64,000 bases of DNA from Ptiloglossa arizonensis. Taxonomy: Eukaryota; Arthropoda; Insecta; Hymenoptera; Colletidae. The stretch covers positions 310,001 to 374,000 of the forward strand of contig NW_027478721.1 in NCBI RefSeq assembly GCF_051014685.1. The letters are read 5' to 3'. The translations under genes were made by a program, and so were the position numbers. The first letter of the stretch is position 1. Each line of letters starts with the position of its first letter. Under the pieces are notes generated by a model. It was given only the letters and a program-made list of their open reading frames with translations. It did no database searches and had not been told where the DNA came from. This document shows positions 25,480 through 37,466 of the stretch, one piece after another.

Positions 25480-26677
25480 TCGCGAGATATGGGACTTTGA
25501 AGCTGAGAAATGGTTCAGAAGACAACAAATTTTTCGCAATTCTGCTGCTCCAAACGCTTAACCAGAATGGGCTAGGGAAAAAATACACATACCGTTGTAA
25601 TCGGGCGAGTTTCTACATTCAGATGCAATAGGAATTTTTGGGTTAGGTCAATCCGTTCGCGAGATGTGGGAGTTTGAAGGCAAGAAATGGTTGAGAAGGC
25701 AAAAAATTTTTCGCAATTCTGCTGCTCCAAACGCTTAACCAGAATGGCCTAGGGAAAAAATACACATACAGTTGTAATCGGGCGAGATTCTACATTCAGA
25801 GGCAACAGGAATTTTTGAGTTAGGTCAATCGGTTCGCGAGATATGGGAGTTTGAAGCCAAGAAATGGTTAAAGAAGGCAAAACATTTTTCGCAATTCTGC
25901 TGCTCCAAACGCTTAACCAGAATGGCCTAGTGAAGAAATACGCATTCCGTTGTAATCGGGCGAGTTTCTACTTTCAGACGCAGCAGGAATTTTTGGGTTT
26001 GGTCAATCCGTTCGCGAGATATGGGACTTTGAAGCTGAGAAATGGTTCAGAAGACAACAAATTTTTCGCAATTCTGCTGCTCCAAACGCTTAACCAGAAT
26101 GGGCTAGGGAAAAAATACACATACCGTTGTAATCGGGCGAGTTTCTACATTCAGATGCAATAGGAATTTTTGGGTTAGGTCAATCCGTTCGCGAGATGTG
26201 GGAGTTTGAAGGCAAGAAATGGTTGAGAAGGCAAAAAATTTTTCGCAATTCTGCTGCTCCAAACGCTTAACCAGAATGGCCTAGGGAAAAAATACACATA
26301 CAGTTGTAATCGGGCGAGATTCTACATTCAGAGGCAACAGGAATTTTTGAGTTAGGTCAATCCGTTCGCGAGATATGGGAGTTTGAAGCCAAGAAATGGT
26401 TAAAGAAGGCAAAACATTTTTCGCAATTCTGCTGCTCCAAACGCTTAACCAGAATGGCCTAGTGAAGAAATACGCATTCCGTTGTAATCGGGCGAGTTTC
26501 TACTTTCAGACGCAGCAGGAATTTTTGGGTTTGGTCAATCCGTTCGCGAGATATGGGACTTTGAAGCTGAGAAATGGTTCAGAAGACAACAAATTTTTCG
26601 CAATTCTGCTGCTCCAAACGCTTAACCAGAATGGGCTAGGGAAAAAATACACATACCGTTGTAATCGGGCGAGTTTC
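25480..26677 (+). repeat. Tandem duplication of a 3-monomer (532-bp) unit
   Basis: 25480-26145 matches 26012-26677 at +532 bp. Both contain the stop-free GGTTAAAGAAGGCAAAAC monomer (25864 and 26396), the GATGTGGGAG variant of the box-like element, and the CAGTTGTAATCGGGCGAGATTCTACATTC monomer sharing a private TACATTC. A more diverged trimer starts at 25332. Confidence 0.85.
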
Positions 26678-27589
26678 TACTTTCACACGCAACAGGAATT
26701 TTTGGGTTAGTTCAATCCGTTCGCAAGATATGGGAGTTTGAAGCCAAGAAATGGTTGAGAAGGCAAAAAATTTTTCGCAATTCTGCTGCTCCAAACGCTT
26801 AACCAGAATGGCCTAGGGAAAAAATACACATACCGTTGTAATCGGGCGAGTTTCTACTTTGAGATGCAACAGGAATTTTTGGGTTAGTTCAATCTGTTCG
26901 CGAGATATGGGAGTTTGAAGCTAAGAAATGGTTGAGAAGACAACAAATTTTTCGCAGTTCTGCTGCTCCAAACGCTTAACCAGAATGGCCTAGGGAAAAA
27001 ATACACATACCGTTGTAATCGGACGAGTTTCTACTTTCAGGTGCAATAGGAAATTTTGGGTTAGGTCAATCCGTCGCGAGATATGGGAGTTTGAAGACAA
27101 GAAATGGTTGAGAAGGCGAAAAATTTTTCGCACTTCTGCTGCTCCAAACGCTTAACCAGAATGTCCTAGTGAAAAAATACATATACCGTTGTAATCGGGC
27201 GAGTTTCTACTATCACACGCAACAGGAATTTTTGGGTTAGGTCAATCCGTTCGCGAGATATGGGAGTTTGAAGCTAAGAAATGGTTGAGAAGGCATAAAA
27301 TTTTTCGCAATTCTGCTGATCCAAACGCTTAACCAGAATGGCCTAGGGAAAAAATACACATACCGCTGTAGTCGAGCGAGTTTCTACTTTCAGATGCAAT
27401 AGGAATTTTTGGGTTAGGTCAATCCGTTCGCGAGATATGGCGGTTTGAAGCCAAGAAATGGTTGAGAAGGGAAAAAATTTTTCGCAATTCTGCTGCTGCA
27501 AACGCTTAACCAGAATGGCCTAAGGAAAAAATACACATACCGTTGTAATCGGGCGAGTTTCTACTTTCAGACGCAACAGGAATTTTTGG
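26678..27589 (+). repeat. Monomers similar to 22740-23200 and 14270-14900
   Basis: Subtype order with AATCTGTTCGCG (TGTTCG at 26894, +4071 bp from 22823), GACAACAAATTTTT, GGACGAGTTTC, ATGTCCTAGTG and CCGCTGTAGTCGAGCG. No gene or other element seen. Confidence 0.82.
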
Positions 27590-28847
27590 GTTAGGTCAAT
27601 CCGTTCGCGAGATATGGCAGATTGAAGCCAAGAAATGGTTGATAAGGCAAAAAATTTTTCGCAATTCTGCTGCTCCAAACGCTTAACCAGAATGGCCTAG
27701 GGAAAAAATTCACATACCGTTGTAATCGGGCGAGTCTCTACTTTCAGGTGCAATAGGAATTTTTGGGTTAGGTCAATCCGTCGCGAGATATGGGAGTTTG
27801 AAACCAAGGAATGGTTGAGGAGGCAAAAAATTTTTCGCACTTCTGCTGCTCCAAACGCTTAACCAGAATGGGCTAGGGAAAAAATACGCATACCGTTGTA
27901 ATCGGGCGTGTTTCTACTTTCAGACGCAACAGGAATTTTTGGGTTAGGTCAATCCGTTCGCGAGATATGGGAGTTTGAAGCCAAGAAATGGTTGAGAAGG
28001 CAAAAAATTTTTCGCAATTCTGCTGCTCCAAACGCTTAACCAGAATGACCTAGGGAAAAAATACACATACCGTTGTAATGGGGCGAGTTTCTACTTTCAG
28101 ATGCAATAGGAATTTTTGGGTTATGTCAATCCGTTCGCGAGATATGGGAGTCTGAAGCCAAGAAATGGTTGAGAAGGCAAAACATTTTTCGCAATTCTGC
28201 TGCTCCAAACGCTTAACCAGAATGGGCTAGGGAAAAAATACACATACCGTTGTAATCGGGCGAGTTTCTACATTCACACGCAACAGGAATTTTTGGGTTA
28301 GGTCAATCCGTTCGCGAGATATGGCAGATTGAAGCCAAGAAATGGTTGATAAGGCAAAAAATTTTTCGCAATTCTGCTGCTCCAAACGCTTAACCAGAAT
28401 GGCCTAGGGAAAAAATACACATACCGTTGTAATCGGGCGAGTCTCTACTTTCAGGTGCAATAGGAATTTTTGGGTTAGGTCAATCCGTCGCGAGATATGG
28501 GAGTTTGAAACCAAGGAATGGTTGAGGAGGCAAAAAATTTTTCGCACTTCTGCTGCTCCAAACGCTTAACCAGAATGGGCTAGGGAAAAAATACGCATAC
28601 CGTTGTAATCGGGCGTGTTTCTACTTTCAGACGCAACAGGAATTTTTGGGTTAGGTCAATCCGTTCGCGAGATATGGGAGTTTGAAGCCAAGAAATGGTT
28701 GAGAAGGCAAAAAATTTTTCGCAATTCTGCTGCTCCAAACGCTTAACCAGAATGACCTAGGGAAAAAATACACATACCGTTGTAATCGGGCGAGTTTCTA
28801 CTTTCAGATGCAATAGGAATTTTTGGGTTTTGTCAATCCGTTCGCGA
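27590..28847 (+). repeat. Tandem duplication of a 4-monomer (707-bp) unit
   Basis: GTCTC at 27734 and 28441 and the rare GGTTGAGGAGG (GTTGAGG at 27814 and 28521) are both 707 bp apart. Similarity runs from about 27590-28140 to 28297-28847. The same GTTGAGG variant at 23566 is 4248 bp upstream, exactly 24 x 177. Confidence 0.85.
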
Positions 28848-30876
28848 GATATGGGAGTTTGAAGCCAAGAAATGGTTGATAAGGCAAAAAATTTTTCGCA
28901 ATTCTGCTGCTCCAAACGCCTAACCAGAATGGCCTAGGGAAAAAATACACACAGTTGTAATCGGGCGTGTTTGTACTTTCAGAGGCAACAGGAATTTTTG
29001 AGTTAGGTCAATCCGTCGCGAGATATGGGAGTTTCAAACCAAGAAATGGTTGAGAAGGCAAAAAATTTTTCGCAATTCTGCTGCTCCAAACGCTTAACCA
29101 GAATGGGCTAGGGAAAAAATACACATACCGTTGTAATCGGGCGAGTTTCTACTTTCACACGCAACAGGAATTTCTGGGTTAGGTCAATCCGTTCGCGAGA
29201 TATGGCAGATTGAAGCCAAGAAATGGTTGATAAGGCAAAAAATTTTTCGCACTTCTGCTGCTCCAAACGCTTAACCAGAATGGGCTAGGGAAAAATTACG
29301 CATACCGTTGTAATCGGGCGTGTTTCTACTTTCAGACGCAACAGGAATTTTTGGGTTAGGTCAATCCGTTCGCGAGATATGGGAGTTTGAAGCCAAGAAA
29401 TGGTTGAGAAGGCAAAAAATTTTTCGCAATTCTGCTGCTCCAAACGCTTAACCAGAATGACCTAGGGAAAAAATACACATACCGTTGTAATCGGGCGAGT
29501 TTCTACTTTCAGGTGCAATAGGAATTTTTGGGTTAGGTCAATCCGTTCGCGAGATATGGGAGTTTGAAGCCAAGAAATGGTTAAAGAAGGCAAAAAATTA
29601 CTCGCAATTCTGCTGCTCCAAACGCTTAACCAGAATGGCCTAGGAAAAAAATACACACAGTTGTAATCGGGCGTGTTTGTACTTTCAGAGGCAACAGGAA
29701 TTTTTGAGTTAGGTCAATCCGTTCGCGAGATATGGGAGTTTGAAGCCAAGAAATGGTTAAAGAAGGCAAAAAATTTCTCGCAATTCTGCTGCTCCAAACG
29801 CTTAACCAGAATGGCCTAGGGAAGAAATACGCATATCGTTGTAATCGGGCGAGTTTCTACTTTCAGACGCAGAAGGAATTTTTGGGTTTGGTCAATCCGT
29901 TCGCGAGATATGGGACTTTGAAGCTGAGAAATGGTTCAGAAGACAACAAATTTTTCGCAATTCTGCTGCTCCAAACGCTTAACCAGAATGGGCTAGGGAA
30001 AAAATACATATACCGTTGTAATCGGGCGAGTTTCTGCTTTCACACGCAACAGGAATTTTTGGGTTAGTTCAATCCGTTCGCAAGATATGGGAGTTTGAAG
30101 CCAAGAAATGGTTGAGAAGGCAAAAAATTTATCGCAATTCTGCTGCTCCAAACGCTTAACCAGAATGGCCTAGGGAAAAAATACACATACCGTTGTAATC
30201 GGGCGAGTTTCTACTTTGAGATGCAACAGGAATTTTTGGGTAAGTTCAATCCGTTCGCGAGATATGGGAGTTTGAAGCTAAGAAATGGTTGAGAAGACAA
30301 CAAATTTTTCGCACTTCTGCTGCTCCAAACGCTTAACCAGAATGGCCTAGGGAAAAAATACACATACCGCTGTAGTCGAGCGAGTTTCTACTTTCAGATG
30401 CAATAGGAATTTTTGGGTTAGGTCAATCCGTTCGCGAGATATGGCGGTTTGAAGCCAAGAAATGGTTGAGAACGGAAAAAATTTTTCGCAATTCTGCTGC
30501 TCCAAACGCTTAACCAGAATGGCCTAAGGAAAAAATACACATACCGTTGTAATCGGGCGAGTTTCTACTTTCAGACGCAACAGGAATTTTTGGGTTAGGT
30601 CAATCCGTTCGCTAGATATGGGAGTTTGAAGCCAAGAAATGGTTGAGAAGGCAAAAAATTTTTCGCAATTCTGCTGCTCCAAACGCTTAACCAGAATGAC
30701 CTAGGGAAAAAATACACATACCGTTGTAATCGGGCGAGTTTCTACTTTCAGATGCAATAGGAATTTTCGGGTTATGTCAATCCGTTCGCGAGATATGGGA
30801 GTTTGAAGCCAAGAAATGGTTGAGAAGGCAAAACATTTTTCGCAATTCTGCTGCTCCAAACGCTTAACCAGAATGG
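28848..30876 (+). repeat. Mixed monomers; 29650-30440 repeats at 33898-34688
   Basis: Contains two ACACACAG (2-bp-deleted) monomers near 28945 and 29655. The stretch from 29650 to about 30440 matches 33898-34688 at +4248 bp (equivalent positions 29753/34001, 30361/34609). TTACTCGC near 29590 and CGCTAGATATGG near 30610 are private changes. No gene. Confidence 0.82.
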
Positions 30877-33354
30877 CCTAGTGAAAAAATACGCATATCG
30901 ATGTAATCGGGCGAGTTTCTACTTTCAGACTCAGCAGGAATTTTTGGGTTTGGTCAATCCGTTCGCGAGATATGGGACTTTGAAGCTTAGAAATGGTTGA
31001 GAAGACAAAAAATTTTTCGCAATTCTGCTGCTCCTAACGCTTAACCAGAATGGGCTAGGGAAAAAATACACATACCGTTGTAATCGGGCGAGTTTCTACT
31101 TTCACACGCAACAGGAATTTTTGGGTTAGGTCAATCCGTTCGCGAGATATGGCAGATTGAAGCCAAGAAATGGTTGATAAGGCAAACAATTTTTCGCAAT
31201 TCTGCTGCTCCAAACGCTTAACCAGAATGGCCTAGGGAAAAAATACACATACCATTGTAATCGGGCGAGTTTCTACTTTCAGGTGCAATAGGAATTTTTG
31301 GGTTAGGTCAATCCGTCGCGAGATATGGGAGTTTGAAACCAAGAAATGGTTGAGAAGGCAAAAAATTTTTCGCACTTCTGCTGCTCCAAACGCTAACCAG
31401 AATGGGCTAGGGAAAAAATACGCATACCGTTGTAATCGGGCGAGTTTCTACTTTCAGACTCAGCAGGAATTTTTGGGTTTGGTCAATCCGTTCGCGAGAT
31501 ATGGGACTTTGAAGCTAAGAAATGGTTGAGAAGACAACAAATTTTTCGCAATTCTGCTGCTCCAAACGCTTAACCAGAATGGGCTAGGGAAAAAATACAC
31601 ATACCGTTGTAATCGGGCGAGTTTCTACTTTCACACGCAACAGGAATTTTTGGGTTAGGTCAATCCGTTCGCGAGATATGGCACATTGAATCCAAGAAAT
31701 GGTTGATAAGGCAAAAAATTTTTCGCAATTCTGCTGCTCCAAACGCTTAACCAGAATGGCCTAGGGAAAAAATACACATACCGTTGTAATCGGGCGAGTT
31801 TCTACTTTCAGATGCAACAGGAATTTTTGGGTTAGGTCAATCCGTTCGCGAGATATGGGAGTTTGAAGCCAGGAAATGGTTAAAGAAGGCAAAAAATTTT
31901 TCGCAATTCTGTTGCTCCAAACGCTTAACCAGAATGGCCTAGGGAAAAAATACACATACCGTTGTAATCGGGCGAGTTTCTACTTTCAGATGCAATAGGA
32001 ATTTTTGGGTTAGGTCAATCCGTTCGCGAGATATGGGAGTTTGAATGCAAGAAATGGTTGAGAAGGCAAAAAATTTTTCGCAATTCTGCTGCTCCAAACG
32101 CTTAACCAGAATGGCCTAGGGAAAAAATACACATACAGTTGTAATCGGGCGAGATTCTACTTTCAGAGGCAACAGGAATTTTTGAGTTAGGTCAATCCGT
32201 TCGCGAGATATGGGAGTTTGAAGCCAAGAAATGGTTAAAGAAGGCAAAAAATTTCTCGCAATTCTGCTGCTCCAAACGCTTAACCAGAATGGCCGAGGGA
32301 AAAAATACATATACCGTTGTAATCGGGCGAGTTTCTACTTTCAGATGCAATAGGAATTTTTGGGTTAGGTCAATCCGTTCGCGAGATATGGGAGTTTGAA
32401 GGCAAGAAATGGTTGAGAAGGCAAAAAATTTTTCGCAATTCTGCTGCTCCAAACGCTTAACCAGAATGGCCTAGGGAAAAAATACACATACAGTTGTAAT
32501 CGGGCGAGATTCTACTTTCAGAGGCAACAGGAATTTTTGAGTTAGGTCAATCTGTTCGCGAGATATGGGAGTTTGAAGCTAAGAAATGGTTGAGAAGACA
32601 ACAAATTTTTCGCAGTTCTGCTGCTCCAAACGCTTAACCAGAATGGCCTAGGGAAAAAATACACATACCGTTGTAATCGGACGAGTTTCTACTTTCAGGT
32701 GCAATAGGAAATTTTGGGTTAGGTCAATCCGTCGCGAGATATGGGAGTTTGAAGACAAGAAATGGTTGAGAAGGCGAAAAATTTTTCGCACTTCTGCTGC
32801 TCCAAACGCTTAACCAGAATGTCCTAGTGAAAAAATGCATATACCGTTGTAATCGGGCGAGTTTCTACTTTCACACGCAACAGGAATTTTTGGGTTAGGT
32901 CAATCCGTTCGCGAGATATGGCGGTTTGAAGCCAAGAAATGGTTGAGAAGGGAAAAAATTTTTCGCAATTCTGCTGCTCCAAACGCTTAACCAGAATGGC
33001 CTAAGGAAAAAATACACATACCGTTGTAATCGGGCGAGTTTCTACTTTCAGACGCAACAGGAATTTTTGGGTTAGGTCAATCCGTTCGCGAGATATGGGA
33101 GTTTGAAGCCAAGAAATGGTTGAGATGGCAAAAAATTTTTCGCAATTCTGCTGCTCCAAACGCTTAACCAGAATGACCTAGGGAAAAAATACACATACCG
33201 TTGTAATCGGGCGAGTTTCTACTTTCAGATGCAATAGGAATTTTTGGATTATCTCAATCCGTTCGCGAGATATGGGAGTTTGAAGCCAAGAAACGGTTGA
33301 GAAGGCGAAACTTTTTTCGCAATTCTGCTGCTCCAAACGCTTAACCAGAATGGG
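30877..33354 (+). repeat. Copy of the 6643-8200 type block
   Basis: Repeats the subtype order AGTGAAAAAATACGCATATCG, GGCAGATTG, CGCTAACC (near 31393), then the CAGTTGTAATCGGGCGAGATTC monomers (32116 equals 7528 in type) and ATGTCCTAGTG near 32819. It contains two monomers absent from the 6643 copy, including GGCACATTGAATCC at 31681. Confidence 0.8.
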
Positions 33355-33727
33355 CTAGGGAAAAAATACACATACCATTGTAATCGGGCGAGTTTCTACT
33401 TTCAGATGCAACAGGAATTTTTGGGTTAGGTCAATCCGTTCGCGAGATATGGGAGTTTGAAGCCAGGAAATGGTTAAAGAAGGCAAAAAATTTTTCGCAA
33501 TTCTGTTGCTCCAAGCGCTTAACCAGAATGGCCTAGGGAAAAAATACACATACCGTTGTAATCGGGCGAGTTTCTACTTTCAGATGCAATAGGAATTTTT
33601 GGGTTAGGTCAATCCGTTCGCGAGATATGGGAGTTTGAAGCCAGGAAATGGTTAAAGAAGGCAAAAAATTTTTCGCAATTCTGTTGCTCCAAGCGCTTAA
33701 CCAGAATGGCCTAGGGAAAAAATACAC
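33355..33727 (+). repeat. Adjacent single-monomer duplication (178 bp)
   Basis: Two neighbouring 178-bp monomers both carry the rare CCAAGCGCTTAACC change (AAGCG at 33513 and 33691) together with CTGTTGCTCC and GGTTAAAG. Sharing a rare base between direct neighbours of the same type points to a recent one-monomer duplication. Confidence 0.8.
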
Positions 33728-35063
33728 ATACCGTTGTAATCGGGCGAGTTTCTACTTTCAGATGCAATAGGAATTTTTGGGTTAGGTCAATCCGTTCGCG
33801 AGATATGGGAGTTTGAAGGCAAGAAATGGTTGAGAAGGCAAAAAATTTTTCGCAATTCTGCTGCTCCAAACGCTTAACCAGAATGGCCTAGGGAAAAAAT
33901 ACACACAGTTGTAATCGGGCGTGTTTGTACTATCAGAGGCAACAGGAATTTTTGAGTTAGGTCAATCCGTTCGCGAGATATGGGAGTTTGAAGCCAAGAA
34001 ATGGTTAAAGAAGGCAAAAAATTTCTCGCAATTCTGCCGCTCCAAACGCTTAACCAGAATGGCCTAGGGAAGAAATACGCATATCGTTGTAATCGGGCGA
34101 GTTTCTACTTTCAGACGCAGAAGGAATTTTTGGGTTTGGTCAATCCGTTCGCGAGATATGGGACTTTGAAGCTGAGAAATGGTTCAGAAGACAACAAATT
34201 TTTCGCAATTCTGCTGCTCCAAACGCTTAACCAGAATGGGCTAGGGAAAAAATACACATACCGTTGTAATCGGGCGAGTTTCTACTTTCACACGCAACAG
34301 GAATTTTTGGGTTAGTTCAATCCGTTCGCAAGATATGGGAGTTTGAAGCCAAGAAATGGTTGAGAAGGCAAAAAATTTATCGCAATTCTGCTGCTCCAAA
34401 CGCTTAACCAGAATGGCCTAGGGAAAAAATACACATACCGTTGTAATCGGGCGAGTTTCTACTTTGAGATGCAACAGGAATTTTTGGGTAAGTTCAATCC
34501 GTTCGCGAGATATGGGAGTTAGAAGCTAAGAAATGGTTGAGAAGACAACAAATTTTTCGCACTTCTGCTGCTCCAAACGCTTAACCAGAATGGCCTAGGG
34601 AAAAAATACACATACCGCTGTAGTCGAGCGAGTTTCTACTTTCAGATGCAATAGGAATTTTTGGGTTAGGTCAATCCGTTCGCGAGATATGGGACTTTGA
34701 AGCTGAGAAATGGTTCAGAAGACAACAAATTTTTCGCAATTCTGCTGCTCCAAACGCTTAACCAGAATGGGCTAGGGAAAAAATACACATACCGTTGTAA
34801 TCGGGTGAGTTTCTACTTTCACACGCAACAGGAATTTTTGGGTTAGGTCAATCCGTTCGCGAGATATGGCAGATTGAAGCCAAGAAATGGTTGATAAGGC
34901 AAAAAATTTTTCGCAATTCTGCTGCTCCAAACGCTTAACCAGAATGGCCTAGGGAAAAAATACACATACCGTTGTAATCGGGCGAGTTTCTACTTTCAGA
35001 TGCAACAGGAATTTTTGGGTTAGGTCAATCCGTTCGCGAGATATGGGAGTTTGAAGCCAGGAA
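33728..35063 (+). repeat. Monomers including the second copy of 29650-30440
   Basis: 33898-34688 matches 29650-30440 at +4248 bp, then changes to GGGACTTTGAAGCTGAG monomers and GGCAGATTG. Private changes include CTGCCGCTCC near 34038 and GGAGTTAGAAGC near 34517. No gene. Confidence 0.82.
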
Positions 35064-37337
35064 ATGGTTAAAGAAGGCAAAAAATTTTTCGCAATTCTGT
35101 TGCTCCAAACGCTTAACCAGAATGGCCTAGGGAAAAAATACACATACAGTTGTAATCGGGCGAGTTTCTACTTTCAGACGCAGCAGGAATTTTTGGGTTT
35201 GGTCAATCCGTTCGCGAGATATGGGACTTTGAAGCTGAGAAATGGTTCAGAAGACAACAAATTTTTCGCAATTCTGCGGCTCCAAACGCTTAACCAGAAT
35301 GGGCTAGGGAAAAAATACACATACCGTTGTAATCGGGCGAGTTTCTACTTTCACACGCAACAGGAATTTTTGGGTTAGTTCAATCCGTTCGCAAGATATG
35401 GGAGTTTGAAGCCAAGAAATGGTTGAGAAGGCAAAAAATTTTTCGCAATTCTGCTGCTCCAAACGCTTAACCAGAATGGCCTAGGGAAAAAATACACATA
35501 CCGTTGTAATCGGGCGAGTTTCTACTTTGAGATGCAACAGGAATTTTTGGGTTAGTTCAATCCGTCGCGAGATATGGGAGTTTGAAATCAAGAAATGGTT
35601 GAGAAGGCAAAACATTTTTCGCAATTCTGCTGCTCCAAACGCTTAACCAGAATGGCCTAGTGAAGAAATACGCATACCGTTGTAATCGGGCGAGTTTCTA
35701 CTTTCAGATGCAACAGGAATTTTTGGGTTAGGTCAATCCGTTCGCGAGATATGGGAGTTTGAAGCCAGGAAATGGTTAAAGACGGCAAAAAATTTTTCGC
35801 AATTCTGTTGCTCCAAACGCTTAACCAGAATGGCCTAGGGAAAAAATACACATACAGTTGTAATCGGGCGAGTTTCTACTTTCAGATGCAACAGGGATTT
35901 TTGAGTTCGGTCAATCCGTTCGCGAGATATGGGAGTTTGAAGCCAAGAAATGGTTAAAGAAGGCAAAAAACTTCTCGCAATTCTGCTGCTCCAAACGCTT
36001 AACCAGAATGGCCTAGGGAAAAAATACACATACCGTTGTAATCGGGCGAGTTTCTACTTTCACACGCAACAGGAATTTTTGGGTTAAGTCAATCCGTTCG
36101 CGAGATATGGGAGTTTGAAGCCAAGAAATGGTTGAGAAGGCAAAAAATTTTTCGCAATTCTGCTGCTCCAAACGCTTAACCAGAATGGCCTAGGGAAAAA
36201 ATACACATACCGTTGTAATCTGGCGAGTTTCTACTTTCAGATGCAACAGGAATTTTTGGGTTAGGTCAATCCGTTCGCGAGGTATGGGAGTTTGAAGCCA
36301 GGAAATGGTTAAAGACGGCAAAAAATTTTTCGCAATTCTGTTGCTCCAAACGCTTAACCAGAATGGCCTAGGGAAAAAATACACATACCGTTGTAATCGG
36401 GCGAGTTTCTACTTTCAGATGCAACAGGAATTTTTGGGTTAGGTCAATCCGTTCGCGAGATATGGGAGTTTGAAGCCAGGAAATGGTTAAAGAAGGCAAA
36501 AAATTTTTCGCAATTCTGTTGCTCCAAACGCTTAACCAGAATGGCCTAGGGAAAAAATACACATACAGTTGTAATCGGGCGAGTTTCTACTTTCAGACGC
36601 AGCAGGAATTTTTGGGTTTGGTCAATCCGTTCGCGAGATATGGGACTTTGAAGCTGAGAAATGGTTCAGAAGACAACAAATTTTTCGCAATTCTGCGGCT
36701 CCAAACGCTTAACCAGAATGGGCTAGGGAAAAAATACACATACCGTTGTAATCGGGCGAGTTTCTACTTTGAGATGCAACAGGAATTTTTGGGTTAGTTC
36801 AATCCGTCGCGAGATATGGGAGTTTGAAATCAAGAAATGGTTGAGAAGGCAAAACATTTTTCGCAATTCTGCTGCTCCAAACGCTTAACCAGAATGGCCT
36901 AGTGAAGAAATACGCATACCGTTGTAATCGGGCGAGTTTCTACTTTCAGATGCAACAGGAATTTTTGGGTTAGGTCAATCCGTTCGCGAGATATGGGAGT
37001 TTGAAGCCAGGAAATGGTTAAAGACGGCAAAAAATTTTTCGCAATTCTGTTGCTCCAAACGCTTAACCAGAATGGCCTAGGGAAAAAATACACATACAGT
37101 TGTAATCGGGCGAGTTTCTACTTTCAGATGCAACAGGGATTTTTGAGTTCGGTCAATCCGTTCGCGAGATATGGGAGTTTGAAGCCAAGAAATGGTTAAA
37201 GAAGGCAAAAAACTTCTCGCAATTCTGCTGCTCCAAACGCTTAACCAGAATGGCCTAGGGAAAAAATACACATACCGTTGTAATCGGGCGAGTTTCTACT
37301 TTCACACGCAACAGGAATTTTTGGGTTAAGTCAATCC

Positions 37338-37354
37338 GTTCGCGAGATATGGGA
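37338..37354 (+). other. CENP-B-box-like element A (example copy)
   Basis: The 17 bases GTTCGCGAGATATGGGA align with the CENP-B recognition pattern NTTCGNNNNANNCGGGN. TTCG, the central A and GGG are all present; only the C before GGG is replaced by T, so 8 of 9 essential positions match. Against the mammalian consensus CTTCGTTGGAAACGGGA it matches 11 of 17. It recurs at monomer 1-17 in most copies, for example 171-187. Binding by any CENP-B-like protein is inference. By a simple equal-base estimate, a random 177-bp monomer has about a 4% chance of an 8/9 match on either strand. Confidence 0.5.
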
Positions 37355-37383
37355 GTTTGAAGCCAAGAAATGGTTGAGAAGGC

Positions 37384-37394
37384 AAAAAATTTTT
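37384..37394. other. A6T5 tract (example copy)
   Basis: Eleven A/T bases at monomer 47-57, the longest A/T run in the unit, with A6 at 101-106 and AATTTTT at 156-162 as secondary tracts. A-tracts of this kind favour intrinsic curvature or nucleosome positioning; an effect here is inferred. Some copies carry one base fewer (37559, 39507 and 43049 regions) or a changed flank (AAACATTTTT, GACAACAAATTTTT). Confidence 0.6.
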
Positions 37395-37449
37395 CGCAAT
37401 TCTGCTGCTCCAAACGCTTAACCAGAATGGCCTAGGGAAAAAATACACA

Positions 37450-37466
37450 TACCGTTGTAATCGGGC
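37450..37466 (+). other. Weaker CENP-B-box-like element B (example copy)
   Basis: TACCGTTGTAATCGGGC fits NTTCGNNNNANNCGGGN at 7 of 9 essential positions (ACCG instead of TTCG; central A and CGGG intact) and matches the mammalian consensus at 11 of 17 positions, including the shared CGTTG core. It lies 112 bp after element A in the same orientation; another copy is at 284-300. A 7/9 match is expected by chance in roughly 4 of 10 monomers of this length, so alone it is weak. Subfamilies carrying CAGTTGTAATCGGG or CCATTGTAATCGGG match less well. Confidence 0.25.
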
